64,000 nucleotides of DNA from Scytonema hofmannii PCC 7110 (GCF_000346485.2 NZ_KQ976354.1:1427719-1491718); one strand, 5' to 3'; positions 1-8,589 are shown, counted from the first letter of the stretch. The notes: generated by a model not told the origin, from the sequence alone. Made by a program: numbers and translations.

Positions 1-199
1 ATTTCGTTGCTTCTTTTTGCCACAATTTATACCAGTAAATTGACCAAAAATTTTCAGAAGTTTCTGGTTGTAGCTGACTCGATTGACAAGCGAGCATACT
101 GCGACGCAGCTTGGGGTCAGTTACCCAACCACTTGCTTTGTCTCCATCAAATTGTAGGAAAGTCGAAAAGACTTCAACAATGCTTTGGCGGGGGCGCAT
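1..199 (-). CDS. N-terminal fragment of a SigJ-like sigma-70 family protein (runs off the window edge)
   Basis: An open frame on the minus strand starts at an ATG (197-199) and runs off the left edge, giving 66 residues that begin MRPRQSIVEVFSTFLQF and include SENFWSIYWYKLWQ. From memory, this N-terminus resembles large cyanobacterial group-3 sigma factors of the SigJ type; the conserved sigma regions lie outside the window, so the assignment is tentative. The overlapping plus-strand frame (7-201) has no recognisable features and is treated as its shadow. The next 350 bases (200-549) hold no gene that I can support, only the hairpin repeat at 427-459. Confidence 0.5.
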   Translation of the reverse strand, partial: MRPRQSIVEVFSTFLQFDGDKASGWVTDPKLRRSMLACQSSQLQPETSENFWSIYWYKLWQKEATK

Positions 200-426
200 G
201 AATAACAGATGTAAAAGTTTTTAAAGAGAACAGGTTTGTATTTTCTCCAGTGTATTACAAACAGCCTAGTGCAATAAAATTTTGTAGTTTTTGCGAAATT
301 ATCAAAATAGAACTTGATTTCTTAACTAAGATCTAAGTTAACGAACGCGGAGTGGAGGTCAAGTGAAACATTTCTTCCCAACTGCGGAAGCAAGCCAATT
401 TTGATACAATATTGACTATAGATTAT

Positions 427-459
427 AGATCCCCGACTTCTTTGAGAAGTCGGGGATCT
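427..459. repeat. Dispersed palindromic hairpin repeat, copy 1
   Basis: Perfect inverted repeat with 15-bp arms, AGATCCCCGACTTCT and AGAAGTCGGGGATCT, and a 3-base loop (TTG). A second copy with the same arms and a TAA loop lies at 30535-30567. Repeats of this kind are scattered through intergenic DNA of filamentous cyanobacteria. Its presence argues against reading the long open frame through it as the start of the following caspase gene. Confidence 0.85.
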
Positions 460-549
460 AGTAGCTCCTCAAAATCTATTGTGTGCGATCGTAACTTAAC
501 TTTCAGTAAACTTATTTTCCAAGCGGCTTCTTGCATAAAGGTAAACAAA

Positions 550-2712
550 ATGTGTCCTCTCGGTGTTGGTACTAGTAGCTCTGCTCATACTCTGACAACA
601 GGGGAAGCAAAGCTTTGGGTCTTTTTAGTCGGGGTGAATCATTATCAAGATGAAAGCTTGCCCTCTTTGCGCTATCCTGCTATTGATTGCCAGGGATTAG
701 CGGAAGCATTGGCAAAGGCAACACGGGGATTTCCTAAAAAGGAAGTGATTATTCATCATGATTTTGGGACACATCCTCCTACCCTAGAGACAGTTCGTAG
801 GAGCTTGCAACAACTTATCTCTCAGACCAGATATCAGGACACAGTGTTATTATATTTTTCCGGACACGGGATGCTAGAGCAGAGTACTCAACAAGCAGTT
901 TTGTGTCTGTCGGATACAAATAAAGACAATCTCTTAACCTCAGGGCTGAGTTTGCAGGCGCTGTTGCAAATTTTAAGTGCTAGTCCCGCCCATCAGCAAT
1001 TACTTTGTTTGGATACGTGTCATAGTGGCGACATGGTGCTTGTGGGGTCGGGTGCCAAGGGAGCAATTGCTACAGATGAAAATAGTATTACTAAAACTCT
1101 GGATATTACACCTCAACTACAGGAAGTATTGCGAAAACGTGCCTCTCAAAGTAAAGGATTTTGTGCATTACTGTCTTGTGACCAAGGACAGCAGTCGTGG
1201 GAGTTTCCGGAACTCGGACACGGGCTGTTTACTTACTATCTCATGCGAGGACTGTTGGGTGAAGCAGCAGACTCACAAGGTGTAATAGACGCAGATGGGC
1301 TTTACAAATATGTTTATTCTCAAACCTTAAGATATATTGATAAAAAAAATCAACAACTGCGTTTGATCAATCAGCAAAAGCTGAGCCGAGGCGACACTTA
1401 TCTTCATCCAGAATATCCCCTGCAAACTCCCAAAAGAATTGTAGAAGGGGTAGGAGAGTTAATTGTTGGATTAAAACCCGGAGCAAGTACTGAAGTTGGT
1501 TCTGTGCGACGAGCTCTAGTTGTGGATGGGTTTTCAAATCACAAAATTTCTCGCGCCCTAAGTCAGGTTATGAGAGAATCTGGAGGTTTTGAACTGGAGT
1601 ATTGGCCCCAAAAAGGAAAAGCATGGTCAGAAGTTAGAGAAGCAATCCAATCATGTCTGCGTTGTCAGAGTCCAAAATCGTTAAATTCGCCAGGTGGTTT
1701 CCCGACAATAAAACAAACAGCAACAGCATTGCTATACTTGCGGGGTCAAATTGAGGAGATTGAAGATGGGGAAGCTTGGTTAGTTTTAGGAGATGGAGTG
1801 CGAATTAGCCGTTCTTGGTTGAGACAAGAATTGCGCCGTTGTGCAAAAACTCAGCAAATTGTTGTGTTGGATTGTCCTGGGGCAACTTCCCTGGCAAAAT
1901 GGGTAGAAGCGTTACAATTAGGTTCTGAGCAAGGACAATGCGCGATCGCAGTTGCCACACCAAAAGAACAGCCAGAACTATTTTCCCAGATGGTACTGGA
2001 AACTCTAACAGCAGCAGATACACAAGTCGGTTTACCAGTTGCTGGATGGATTGCCCAATTGCAAATACTTTTAGAACTCAAAGGAATCCCACTCCATCTT
2101 TGGCTATCATCAGCACCAGGTATCCTTGATATGTTACCTGGTAATCTAGCGCGAATTCCCAGTCAGGAAGTAGAAATAAACGAAGAAACTCCAGAATTTC
2201 CTACTGCTCAACCTTTAAATAGTTTTAATGTCTTAGGTAGGGACGAGGCTTATTCCTATTTATATCTTGGCTTGGAACAGCAAACACAGCTAGAGCATCT
2301 GCTAAAGGAAGAGATCGGACCAATTGCCAGTACCTTATTAAAAAAAGTATTGGCAAAAGTGACTAATTCCGAAGAATTGATAGAAAAATTAGCTCAACAC
2401 CTGTTACCTCAGCAACGTATTAAGTTTGAGCAGCAAGCAAAGTTGATTTTGCAAGCAATTTCTGTTCAACCTCAACCTCAACCAAGATCGCTTTGTTTAC
2501 CCAGTCAAAAAAACCAAGTTCTTGATGAAGAGTTTCTGCGTCAATGCGAGCAACAGTTAGCTAATTCAGTTGGTCCGATCGCTCATTTTCTAATTAAAAA
2601 GGCTTTGAAGGCTCAACCTTTAATTTCACCTATGGAATTAGTAAATGTATTAATAGCCTACATCCCCAATCCTCAACAGGCTATGGAGTTTCAACAGCGT
2701 TTACTAGATTGA
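550..2712 (+). CDS. Caspase-family protease (orthocaspase, peptidase C14) with two C-terminal GPIA modules
   Basis: A 720-residue protein with an N-terminal p20-like caspase domain (about residues 20-260). The catalytic pair is visible as YFSGHG (His106) and LDTCHSGD (Cys157). No signal peptide is seen, so it is probably cytoplasmic. The middle region (about 300-560) is not recognised. The C-terminus carries two copies of a roughly 60-residue helical module with the motif GPIAxxLxKKxL (EIGPIASTLLKKVL, SVGPIAHFLIKKAL), reminiscent of small adaptor modules in bacterial conflict proteins. I chose the ATG at 550, preceded by AAAGG, because the upstream in-frame ATG at 412 would translate through the palindromic repeat. 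The substrate is unknown; orthocaspases generally cut after basic residues. Confidence 0.85.
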   Translation: MCPLGVGTSSSAHTLTTGEAKLWVFLVGVNHYQDESLPSLRYPAIDCQGLAEALAKATRGFPKKEVIIHHDFGTHPPTLETVRRSLQQLISQTRYQDTVLLYFSGHGMLEQSTQQAVLCLSDTNKDNLLTSGLSLQALLQILSASPAHQQLLCLDTCHSGDMVLVGSGAKGAIATDENSITKTLDITPQLQEVLRKRASQSKGFCALLSCDQGQQSWEFPELGHGLFTYYLMRGLLGEAADSQGVIDADGLYKYVYSQTLRYIDKKNQQLRLINQQKLSRGDTYLHPEYPLQTPKRIVEGVGELIVGLKPGASTEVGSVRRALVVDGFSNHKISRALSQVMRESGGFELEYWPQKGKAWSEVREAIQSCLRCQSPKSLNSPGGFPTIKQTATALLYLRGQIEEIEDGEAWLVLGDGVRISRSWLRQELRRCAKTQQIVVLDCPGATSLAKWVEALQLGSEQGQCAIAVATPKEQPELFSQMVLETLTAADTQVGLPVAGWIAQLQILLELKGIPLHLWLSSAPGILDMLPGNLARIPSQEVEINEETPEFPTAQPLNSFNVLGRDEAYSYLYLGLEQQTQLEHLLKEEIGPIASTLLKKVLAKVTNSEELIEKLAQHLLPQQRIKFEQQAKLILQAISVQPQPQPRSLCLPSQKNQVLDEEFLRQCEQQLANSVGPIAHFLIKKALKAQPLISPMELVNVLIAYIPNPQQAMEFQQRLLD

Positions 2713-2835
2713 GTGGTAAAGAGATTGATTGTTTCAGAGATTTTGAAACGAGTGACTCATTGAGATTTTCCGCCTTTGTCAGATGAAGATTTAGCGTGGA
2801 ATGTTGAAGAACTTTTTTTAGATCTAGATTGGTAA
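2713..2835 (+). pseudogene. Possible remnant of a small antitoxin-like gene
   Basis: Directly after the caspase stop, an open stretch reads SEILKRVTH, a stop, then FPPLSDEDLAWNVEELFLDLD and a stop. The tail resembles the acidic C-terminus of small cyanobacterial antitoxin-type proteins (LSDEDL...ELFLELD). No start codon or intact frame remains. The identification is weak. Confidence 0.25.
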
Positions 2836-2862
2836 TGGGTAATCTCTAATCTACCCATTACC
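2831..2862. terminator. Hairpin between convergent genes
   Basis: Perfect 11-bp stem GGTAATGGGTA/TACCCATTACC with a 10-base loop. It lies between the caspase gene (plus) and the EF-hand gene (minus). There is no clear T-run, so it may be a repeat as much as a terminator. Confidence 0.4.
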
Positions 2863-2925
2863 AAATTAACAGTTACCAATTACCGAGCGTTCTAATCAAC
2901 CGTTCAGCACGACTGCATAAAACGA

Positions 2926-5157
2926 TTAGGCAAGTTCAACAAACACACCACTGCGTGCAAACTCCTCTTCTTCAGGAGAAAAGTATGGGGCTTTATCTAC
3001 AAGTTCGGCGTCAAAGTAGTAAGTTTCCTGCAAGAAGTTGCTACTAATGACAGCCTCCTCTAAATCTTTGATGTAGTCTTGTGCAACCAAGCATGCCTCT
3101 CTAATACCTTCTTCATCACCTTTTTCCAACAGCTTTTGCAAAGTTGTTCTGACTCCTACCATGCGTGATGCTGGTTTTAAAGTACCATAAAGACGGTAAA
3201 TGCGATCGCAAGCAATACTATGGTGTTTGAGTGCTTTTGCTTTTGCTAACTCAGAGTCAAGGCTGGGCCAATAGCGGGTAGTGTAAAATGCTTTTTCATC
3301 CTTATGGTACCATTCCTCTGAACGAGCAATAGAGGAAGAAACGGTATTGTGTAGTTTCCAAAAGAATAGACGAAGGGAAGAACCGTCCACTACACAGGAT
3401 AATTTTGCATCTAATGTCACTTCAAAATTCGTTAGCTGTGGATCGCGTCCAAGCAAAAGGTACTCCACAGGGTACATCTCCACTTCCTTGTTTTGGACAA
3501 CATACATATTAAGGTGATGACGACAGTAAGGACAGGGATACAAGGTAGCAAACAGACGGAAAAAGTCTTGAAAGACGCTCACCAGAGATTTTTGTTGAGC
3601 GATTGTTTTAGTACAAAGTATTTCTGCTGTCGTGTGGAAGAAGCGCCATACTACAGGACCAAGGTAGTATGGAAAGCTGACGCGCATCTGTGCATTCTTC
3701 ACATCATTTCGACCTAAATACACGTCAATAAATGATACGTATTGTGAAAGATCCCCTGACTCACGCCCAAATTCCAAGCGTTCGCGACGCTTTTGTACCC
3801 CGTTGAGGTAGTGGTGTGTAAGACGCCATGCTTGCTGAAGTATTAGCTTCTGTTTTGGAGTACATTTTGGAAAGTCTTCTGCAACATCCGCCCCATAGCG
3901 AGCGAACTCTCCTGTCGCTTTAGTAGCCTCGTACCACTTGTCTAAAGCTGCTTCATCAGGTACTGTATTACTTTGAATATTTGCTTGTGTACTGACACTA
4001 AACGCAGCCAGTAGCTTTGGCATGAAATCTTCATACCAATATGCCACTGGCATCATCGCACCATCTACCTCCTCTGAGGCATTTGAGAGAATGACACGAT
4101 TCCACTTTTTCAGGTACTCATAAGGATCTTCCCCTGATTGAGTTGGTGGAGGAGCCATCTCCTCATTCAGATCCATATTCCTAAGTCGATTGAGTTCGTT
4201 AAGAGCAAGCACTCCTTCTGCAATATCACGCAAGCTGAAATGTTTTTTCTTCAATGTGATTGCAAATTCGACACCCGCAGCAAACTTCTGTTTGACACTA
4301 GCAGATTTCCCCCGCGCTTCTAACATCGCTTTTTCCTCTGCCAACATCTCTGTTGTCTTTTCCACTGTCTTCCAGTTTTTGATCCGCTCTTCTAAGCGGA
4401 CATACTCACTCGTGATTGATTTGACAACTTCATCCAATAAGGGATAGCAGGCTGGTTCCACCACACCTAACCCCTTATACAACTCGATGGCCGTCTTTAC
4501 AAACTGCACAAAATCTGTAATTCTATAAGGCAGATTTCTCACGCGTAGATGAGTCTCGTGATTGGCTGAAAAACTCTCTCGAAAGCAACGATAAGCTGCT
4601 CCTTGAATCAGACGAAACAGCCCAATTTGCATCTGCAAACGGGATGTACCGCGCCTTTGTTCACTAGCCGGACTTTGGGTGAGTAGCTCTTGCACTTGTG
4701 CTACCTCTGAACTGCCAAGAGCGATTGCCTCTTGTAAATTAGACTCAGGCGGAGCCGTAGTTGCATTGCTGATAACTGAGCTTTTGGTAGTTGGAATTGG
4801 TGAATCTTTATAGCCAGTTGCTACCTCTGATTCGTCTGGCATGAGTTTACAGAACTCTTCAAAGTCAATGGAGCCATCACCATCGTGGTCTACCTCTTTG
4901 ACCATCTCATCAAGTTCTTCGTCTGTCAACCCAAACTTACTCATCACGGAATGCATTTCGTCTGTAGTGATCTCGCCACTACCGTTTTCATCAAACACAC
5001 TAAACGCTAGTTTAAGACGGCTGTTGCGATCGCCTTGTTTGGACACCATCAGTGCTTTGAATTCTTCAAAGTCAATGCTACCTGACAAGTCAACATCTAC
5101 CTCTTTGATCGTGTCGCGCAACTCTGTATCACTTGGGCTTTGTCCCAATGAACGCAT
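2926..5157 (-). CDS. Calmodulin-like EF-hand / Erv-ALR-type thiol oxidase fusion, main fragment of an IS-split gene
   Basis: A 743-residue open frame. Three canonical EF-hand loops lie at about residues 21-32 (DVDLSGSIDFEE), 56-67 (DENGSGEITTDE) and 90-101 (DHDGDGSIDFEE). After a long, mostly helical region comes a block like Erv/ALR FAD-linked sulfhydryl oxidases: GPVVWRFFHTTAEI, then YPCPYCRHH with the redox pair Cys542-Cys545, then WKLHNTV. Ca2+ binding and disulfide chemistry are inferred from these motifs. The gene lacks its first 42 codons because an IS element inserted in EF-hand loop 1; the 5' piece lies at 7390-7487. Removing the element and one 10-bp target copy restores one 785-residue frame with four EF-hands. 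Met at 5157 is only the first internal ATG, so expression is doubtful. Confidence 0.75.
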   Translation of the reverse strand: MRSLGQSPSDTELRDTIKEVDVDLSGSIDFEEFKALMVSKQGDRNSRLKLAFSVFDENGSGEITTDEMHSVMSKFGLTDEELDEMVKEVDHDGDGSIDFEEFCKLMPDESEVATGYKDSPIPTTKSSVISNATTAPPESNLQEAIALGSSEVAQVQELLTQSPASEQRRGTSRLQMQIGLFRLIQGAAYRCFRESFSANHETHLRVRNLPYRITDFVQFVKTAIELYKGLGVVEPACYPLLDEVVKSITSEYVRLEERIKNWKTVEKTTEMLAEEKAMLEARGKSASVKQKFAAGVEFAITLKKKHFSLRDIAEGVLALNELNRLRNMDLNEEMAPPPTQSGEDPYEYLKKWNRVILSNASEEVDGAMMPVAYWYEDFMPKLLAAFSVSTQANIQSNTVPDEAALDKWYEATKATGEFARYGADVAEDFPKCTPKQKLILQQAWRLTHHYLNGVQKRRERLEFGRESGDLSQYVSFIDVYLGRNDVKNAQMRVSFPYYLGPVVWRFFHTTAEILCTKTIAQQKSLVSVFQDFFRLFATLYPCPYCRHHLNMYVVQNKEVEMYPVEYLLLGRDPQLTNFEVTLDAKLSCVVDGSSLRLFFWKLHNTVSSSIARSEEWYHKDEKAFYTTRYWPSLDSELAKAKALKHHSIACDRIYRLYGTLKPASRMVGVRTTLQKLLEKGDEEGIREACLVAQDYIKDLEEAVISSNFLQETYYFDAELVDKAPYFSPEEEEFARSGVFVELA

Positions 5158-5412
5158 AACCTGTCCTAATTCCTCTGTTGAGATAGCACCACTGCCAATA
5201 CTGCTCGGTTAAGGGAAAGTGAAGCCTAAAATTCCGAAGAAACTGTTCTCGTTTTATTTACGAGAACAAAAATGAGAGAAATTTGTATAAATGAACCCAC
5301 AAGAGATGAGCAAGTATCTCTCAAGAATGTTTATATTTAATTGAAAAAATCTCTAAACCTTGTCCCTTTTAATTTTCTATCTAGTTCAACTATCTTCTAC
5401 TACTAGATGATG

Positions 5413-6819
5413 TCAACTAGCGGTTGTAAAAATTGTAAAAGATAGTTGTTGCCGGGGAGTATAATTATTTCTATGACATCGTTTTTTAGTTTTAAATTTA
5501 GAACGAGTTTTCTTGATTACCCTCGGATTAGTTCTGCCTGAGGTTGGTGGTATTTGTAAGTCTAAGATTTCCCAGATTAACCAGCTAAAATATATATTCA
5601 TATTCTCAAGAGAATGATTAACTTGCTGTTGAAACTGAGGAATAGCACGTCTGACAACTCTTAGAGAACTGGTAAAACTTAAACTTAGGGGAGATATTCC
5701 CTTGATTGCTGCACTTTGAAACATTAAATAACGTATACAATAGTGTCCTAGTAACCAACCATAAATTTCTTGGATAACTTCACGAGGATTCTTCGAGCGG
5801 ATAGGAATTTTACGACCGTTCAGATGGACTTTTAACTCATCCAAGGTGTTCTCAGCTTCCCACCGTTGATGGTATTCTTGGGCTAAGAGCAATGCAGGAA
5901 AAGTTGAAATATCCATCAAATCAGTTACTAAACGATACACCTTTTCTACACCCTCAACTTCAATAATATATTCAATGACACGAACAGGTATTTTCGTCGC
6001 TCCCTTCTTTCTTGACTTTCCATCAGGAGCAAGCCAACTTAGATAGGAACCATCAGGAAAAGCTTTAACAAACTCAAATTTTACATGAGATGGCACGCGA
6101 CCAAGAATATGACATTTTTGTTTGATTGCAGCATGAATCATTTTAAATGAGTGCAGTCCTCTGTCCCACATTAACAACATACTCTCCTCAACACTTCTTA
6201 ATAGCTTTAAAGCTCCTTTTCTCTCTCCAATTCGATATGGACAACAAAATATGTCGATAATTAAATGAGTTCCTGCTTCGACTAAAAAAGTTAACCTAGC
6301 TTTGGGAAAAGCCGGATTTGTACCAGGACGAGAACCAGGGTAACCAAATACTTTAGCATTAGTTTCTGTATCAGGAACATCAAAAACTGTGCCATCCAAA
6401 GCCATTATTCTCAGTCCACCCAAAAAAGCACCTGGTGTTTTAATTGTTGCTAAAGGTTTTGCAACAATTTCAAATAAACGAGTCATAACAGCAGCACCAA
6501 TTCGTTGTCTAGCTTCACTTATTGATGAAGATGTTGGTATCTTAAAACGTCTCTTAAAGGGGATTTGCAAAGAATTAAAACCCTGAATGAGATTTTTCAA
6601 TACATCCACGATTGAATCGGAGGACCAAAAACTCATGGCGATTACTAGAGAGATTACTACGTGTGTAGGAAGTATTCTTTGACGCCGTGCGGTACTACTC
6701 GTTGTTGTAATCGCTGCCATAATCGACTCGGTAGGGATGATCTGGTTAAGAGCCAGCAGTAATTGTGCCCGATTTAGGATTTGATTGTTGAATTCAAAGT
6801 TAACTAGCATCATTAGCAC
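5413..6819 (-). CDS. IS4-family transposase
   Basis: A 468-residue DDE transposase that would catalyse cut-and-paste movement of the surrounding element. Motifs seen: first Asp in MALDGTVFDVPD, second Asp in LLMWDRGLHS, and the IS4 signature YHQRWEAENTLDELK carrying the Glu, in the Y-x2-R-x3-E-x6-K pattern. The N-terminus has several possible starts (ATG at 6819 and nearby), and a basic C-terminal tail follows the catalytic core. The length suits the family and no frameshift is visible. Confidence 0.93.
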   Translation of the reverse strand: MLMMLVNFEFNNQILNRAQLLLALNQIIPTESIMAAITTTSSTARRQRILPTHVVISLVIAMSFWSSDSIVDVLKNLIQGFNSLQIPFKRRFKIPTSSSISEARQRIGAAVMTRLFEIVAKPLATIKTPGAFLGGLRIMALDGTVFDVPDTETNAKVFGYPGSRPGTNPAFPKARLTFLVEAGTHLIIDIFCCPYRIGERKGALKLLRSVEESMLLMWDRGLHSFKMIHAAIKQKCHILGRVPSHVKFEFVKAFPDGSYLSWLAPDGKSRKKGATKIPVRVIEYIIEVEGVEKVYRLVTDLMDISTFPALLLAQEYHQRWEAENTLDELKVHLNGRKIPIRSKNPREVIQEIYGWLLGHYCIRYLMFQSAAIKGISPLSLSFTSSLRVVRRAIPQFQQQVNHSLENMNIYFSWLIWEILDLQIPPTSGRTNPRVIKKTRSKFKTKKRCHRNNYTPRQQLSFTIFTTAS

Positions 6820-6918
6820 TCAGTTTTGAAGTGAAATTTCGTATAAGATAATATTGATTAAAACACTTTTTGTTCTCGTAATCTATTCGAGAACTCTATC
6901 TTTCCCCAATTCCAATTG

Positions 6919-7299
6919 ATGCCTACGAAAACTGACGATATTATTGCCAGAGCCGAACTCTTACAGCAAGCGATCGCTACTCTACAACTACAAATTCAAC
7001 AAATTCAAGCTTCAGGAGAAGTTGCACCCGAAGGTTGTTGTGTCCTGCGCTACCAGGCACGCGGTCAAAAAGGAACTTACTGGTACTATAAGTTGCACGC
7101 TCAAATGCCGATTTTCCCTACGCAAACTCCTAATAAATTAAGTAAATATAAGCATTTGGGGAAAGCTGGAAGCCCCGCTCATATTGATGCTGTTATGCAA
7201 GTTACACGAAGAATGCAAATCGACACCTTAAAAAATACGATTCATTCTCTCAGACAAAACTGGATAGATTTGTACGAAAGTCTCAAAGACAAAAAATAA
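6919..7299 (+). CDS. Passenger protein of the IS4 element, unknown function
   Basis: A 126-residue ORF inside the IS, divergent from the transposase and separated from it by about 100 bp that could hold a shared control region. It begins with a helical segment rich in Leu and Gln (about residues 8-35), then CCVLRYQARGQKGTYWYYKL and KYKHLGKAGSPAHIDAV, followed by a basic helical tail. The central YWYYK...KYKHLGK pattern recalls a small uncharacterised family found near cyanobacterial mobile DNA, but I cannot name it. A TTG start at 6916 is also possible; ATG at 6919 is preferred. Confidence 0.7.
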   Translation: MPTKTDDIIARAELLQQAIATLQLQIQQIQASGEVAPEGCCVLRYQARGQKGTYWYYKLHAQMPIFPTQTPNKLSKYKHLGKAGSPAHIDAVMQVTRRMQIDTLKNTIHSLRQNWIDLYESLKDKK

Positions 7300-7328
7300 C
7301 CTTGCCCATCCGCTTTCAGTTATCGTTT

Positions 7329-7487
7329 TTAATACGCGAACACATTTGACACTGTTTTACCCTTTATTTCCCTTAACCGAGCAGTATTGGCACCACTGCC
7401 ATCTTCATCAAAGACTTTAAACGCTTCCCACAGTTTCTCCACCTGCTCATCACTGAGTTCTGTTTTTTCAAGCTCCACTGATGTCAT
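7329..7487 (-). pseudogene. 5' fragment of the split EF-hand / Erv-like gene
   Basis: Starts at ATG 7485-7487 and encodes MTSVELEKTELSDEQVEKLW followed by EAFKVFDEDGSGA. It then runs into the IS right end and stops at 7329-7331. The host part (7390-7487) plus 2926-5185 rebuilds an uninterrupted frame, with the junction restoring EF-hand loop 1 as DEDGSGAISTEE. It is annotated separately from the main 3' fragment. The true promoter of the gene should lie just right of this piece. Confidence 0.85.
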
Positions 7488-7834
7488 AAATAGTTCTCTC
7501 CAAAGAGTTCATTTGCTACTTACACCCACATAAAATGATAAATCTACGCCTTAAAAAAACTAGAATTTTTGCAAAATCCTAAAAGCAGGAAAAGTAGGTT
7601 CACCATATTTTTTGTGGCGATCATCTCTATCCTACTAGCGAAGCGACTTGACCCCATGGGACAACAACCATAAGTTGTCTGAGGCTGCTTCTCAATAACT
7701 CAATGTACACTTTTGAGCTAGTTTCTACTGATAAAAGCAATTGAAAATCGAGAGCGTATGCGAAGAATTATCCAGACGGACTGGTTCAAGCTACTATAAA
7801 AGGTGTTGGCGTAGCAATCCTACAGCACATAACA
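7488..7834. other. Intergenic region, no gene seen
   Basis: Noncoding stretch between the 5' end of the split EF-hand gene (minus) and the TA pair (plus). It should contain both divergent promoters. I see no convincing -10/-35 pair, hairpin or RNA gene. Confidence 0.4.
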
Positions 7835-8065
7835 ATGACACGGATTCCATTAACAGAAGCCCAACTTCGTTTACCCGAACTGATTGCAAACCTGCAACCA
7901 GGTGAAGAAGTGCAGATTTTTTCCGGCGATCGCACCGTCGCTAGACTGATTGCTGAACTCCAACCAACCCGCAAACCTCGCCAGCCCGGTAGTGCAATCG
8001 GAACCTTAATTATCCTGTCCGAAGACGAAACCCACGTGGAAGACTTTCACGATTATATGCCATGA
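7835..8065 (+). CDS. Phd/YefM-type antitoxin of a VapC pair
   Basis: A 76-residue protein with the Phd-like core LTEAQLRLPELIANLQPGEE, then VQIFSGDRTVARLIAEL and an acidic C-terminal tail expected to wrap the toxin. Its stop overlaps the start of the PIN toxin by 4 bp (ATGA), the usual coupling in cyanobacterial TA operons. Known members bind their own promoter and neutralise the toxin. Start ATG 7835. Confidence 0.85.
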   Translation: MTRIPLTEAQLRLPELIANLQPGEEVQIFSGDRTVARLIAELQPTRKPRQPGSAIGTLIILSEDETHVEDFHDYMP

Positions 8066-8448
8066 AGTTTCTGCTCGATACTCAGGCATTCCTCTGGTTT
8101 GTACTTAATGATTGCGCCCTCAGTCAAGTCGCCTGTGATTTGATTGTCGATCCTCTCAATGACATTTTGCTCAGCCCTGCTTCTTATTGGGAAATTGCCA
8201 TCAAAGTTAGTATTGGTAAGTATCAAATTCCTGGAAATTTTGAAACATGGATGCAACATCAAATCCAAGTTAACGAATTGGAAATATTACCGATTAAAGT
8301 TGCTCACGCAGCCGCGATTGTGACTCTACCATTCCATCATAAAGATCCCTTCGATCGGCTTTTGGTTGCTCAAGCACTTACAGAAAAGATCCCAATCATT
8401 AGCGTGGATGCAGTACTAGACAATTATGCAGTCACTCGTCATTGGTAA
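8062..8448 (+). CDS. vapC: VapC-type PIN-domain ribonuclease toxin
   Basis: A 128-residue PIN-domain protein of the cyanobacterial subtype that begins MKFLLDTQAFLWF. Conserved acidic positions are visible: Asp6 (LLDTQ), Glu in SYWEIAIK, Asp in HKDPFDRLLVAQA and the C-terminal SVDAVLD. PIN toxins cut RNA in a Mg2+-dependent way. It overlaps the upstream antitoxin by 4 bp. Confidence 0.88.
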   Translation: MKFLLDTQAFLWFVLNDCALSQVACDLIVDPLNDILLSPASYWEIAIKVSIGKYQIPGNFETWMQHQIQVNELEILPIKVAHAAAIVTLPFHHKDPFDRLLVAQALTEKIPIISVDAVLDNYAVTRHW

Positions 8449-8467
8449 GTACGATCGCAGGCGATCT

Positions 8468-8579
8468 GTCACTATACCCTGTCACCCAAACAAATTATCG
8501 TCTGGGTGACAATAAGGGTTTCAGACATTGAAATACTCGGTTATGCTTCCAGACCTTGAAATCTTTTGGGTATAGTGAC
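8468..8579. repeat. Nested inverted repeat, possible MITE or terminator
   Basis: Outer arms GTCACTATACCC (8468-8479) and GGGTATAGTGAC (8568-8579) are perfect complements. A nested pair TGTCACCCA (8480-8488) and TGGGTGACA (8503-8511) sits directly inside the left arm. The roughly 112-bp unit lies between the vapC stop and the end of the TonB receptor gene. It could be a miniature mobile element or a terminator for the convergent genes. Confidence 0.6.
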
Positions 8580-8589
8580 ACCACCCCAG

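Larger units (their letters stand above)
5196..7389. mobile_element. IS4-family insertion sequence, 2,194 bp, with a passenger gene
   Basis: The ends are inverted repeats: left CAATACTGCTCGGTTAAGGG, right its complement ending in CCGAGCAGTATTG. The element is flanked by perfect 10-bp direct repeats GCACCACTGC at 5186-5195 and 7390-7399, a length typical of IS4-family target duplications. It contains a minus-strand DDE transposase and a divergent plus-strand ORF. The insertion interrupts an EF-hand gene. Intact ends, an exact target duplication and an intact transposase frame suggest a recent insertion. Confidence 0.92.

Noticed and set aside
7-201. Plus-strand ORF of 64 codons at the left edge
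   Set aside because: The complementary frame gives a protein-like sequence with a sensible start and open end, so this one is treated as its shadow.
3493-5212. Several plus-strand ORFs across the EF-hand gene (for example 4841-5212)
   Set aside because: They are antisense frames of a gene with clear EF-hand and CPYC motifs, with Ser-rich, low-quality translations.
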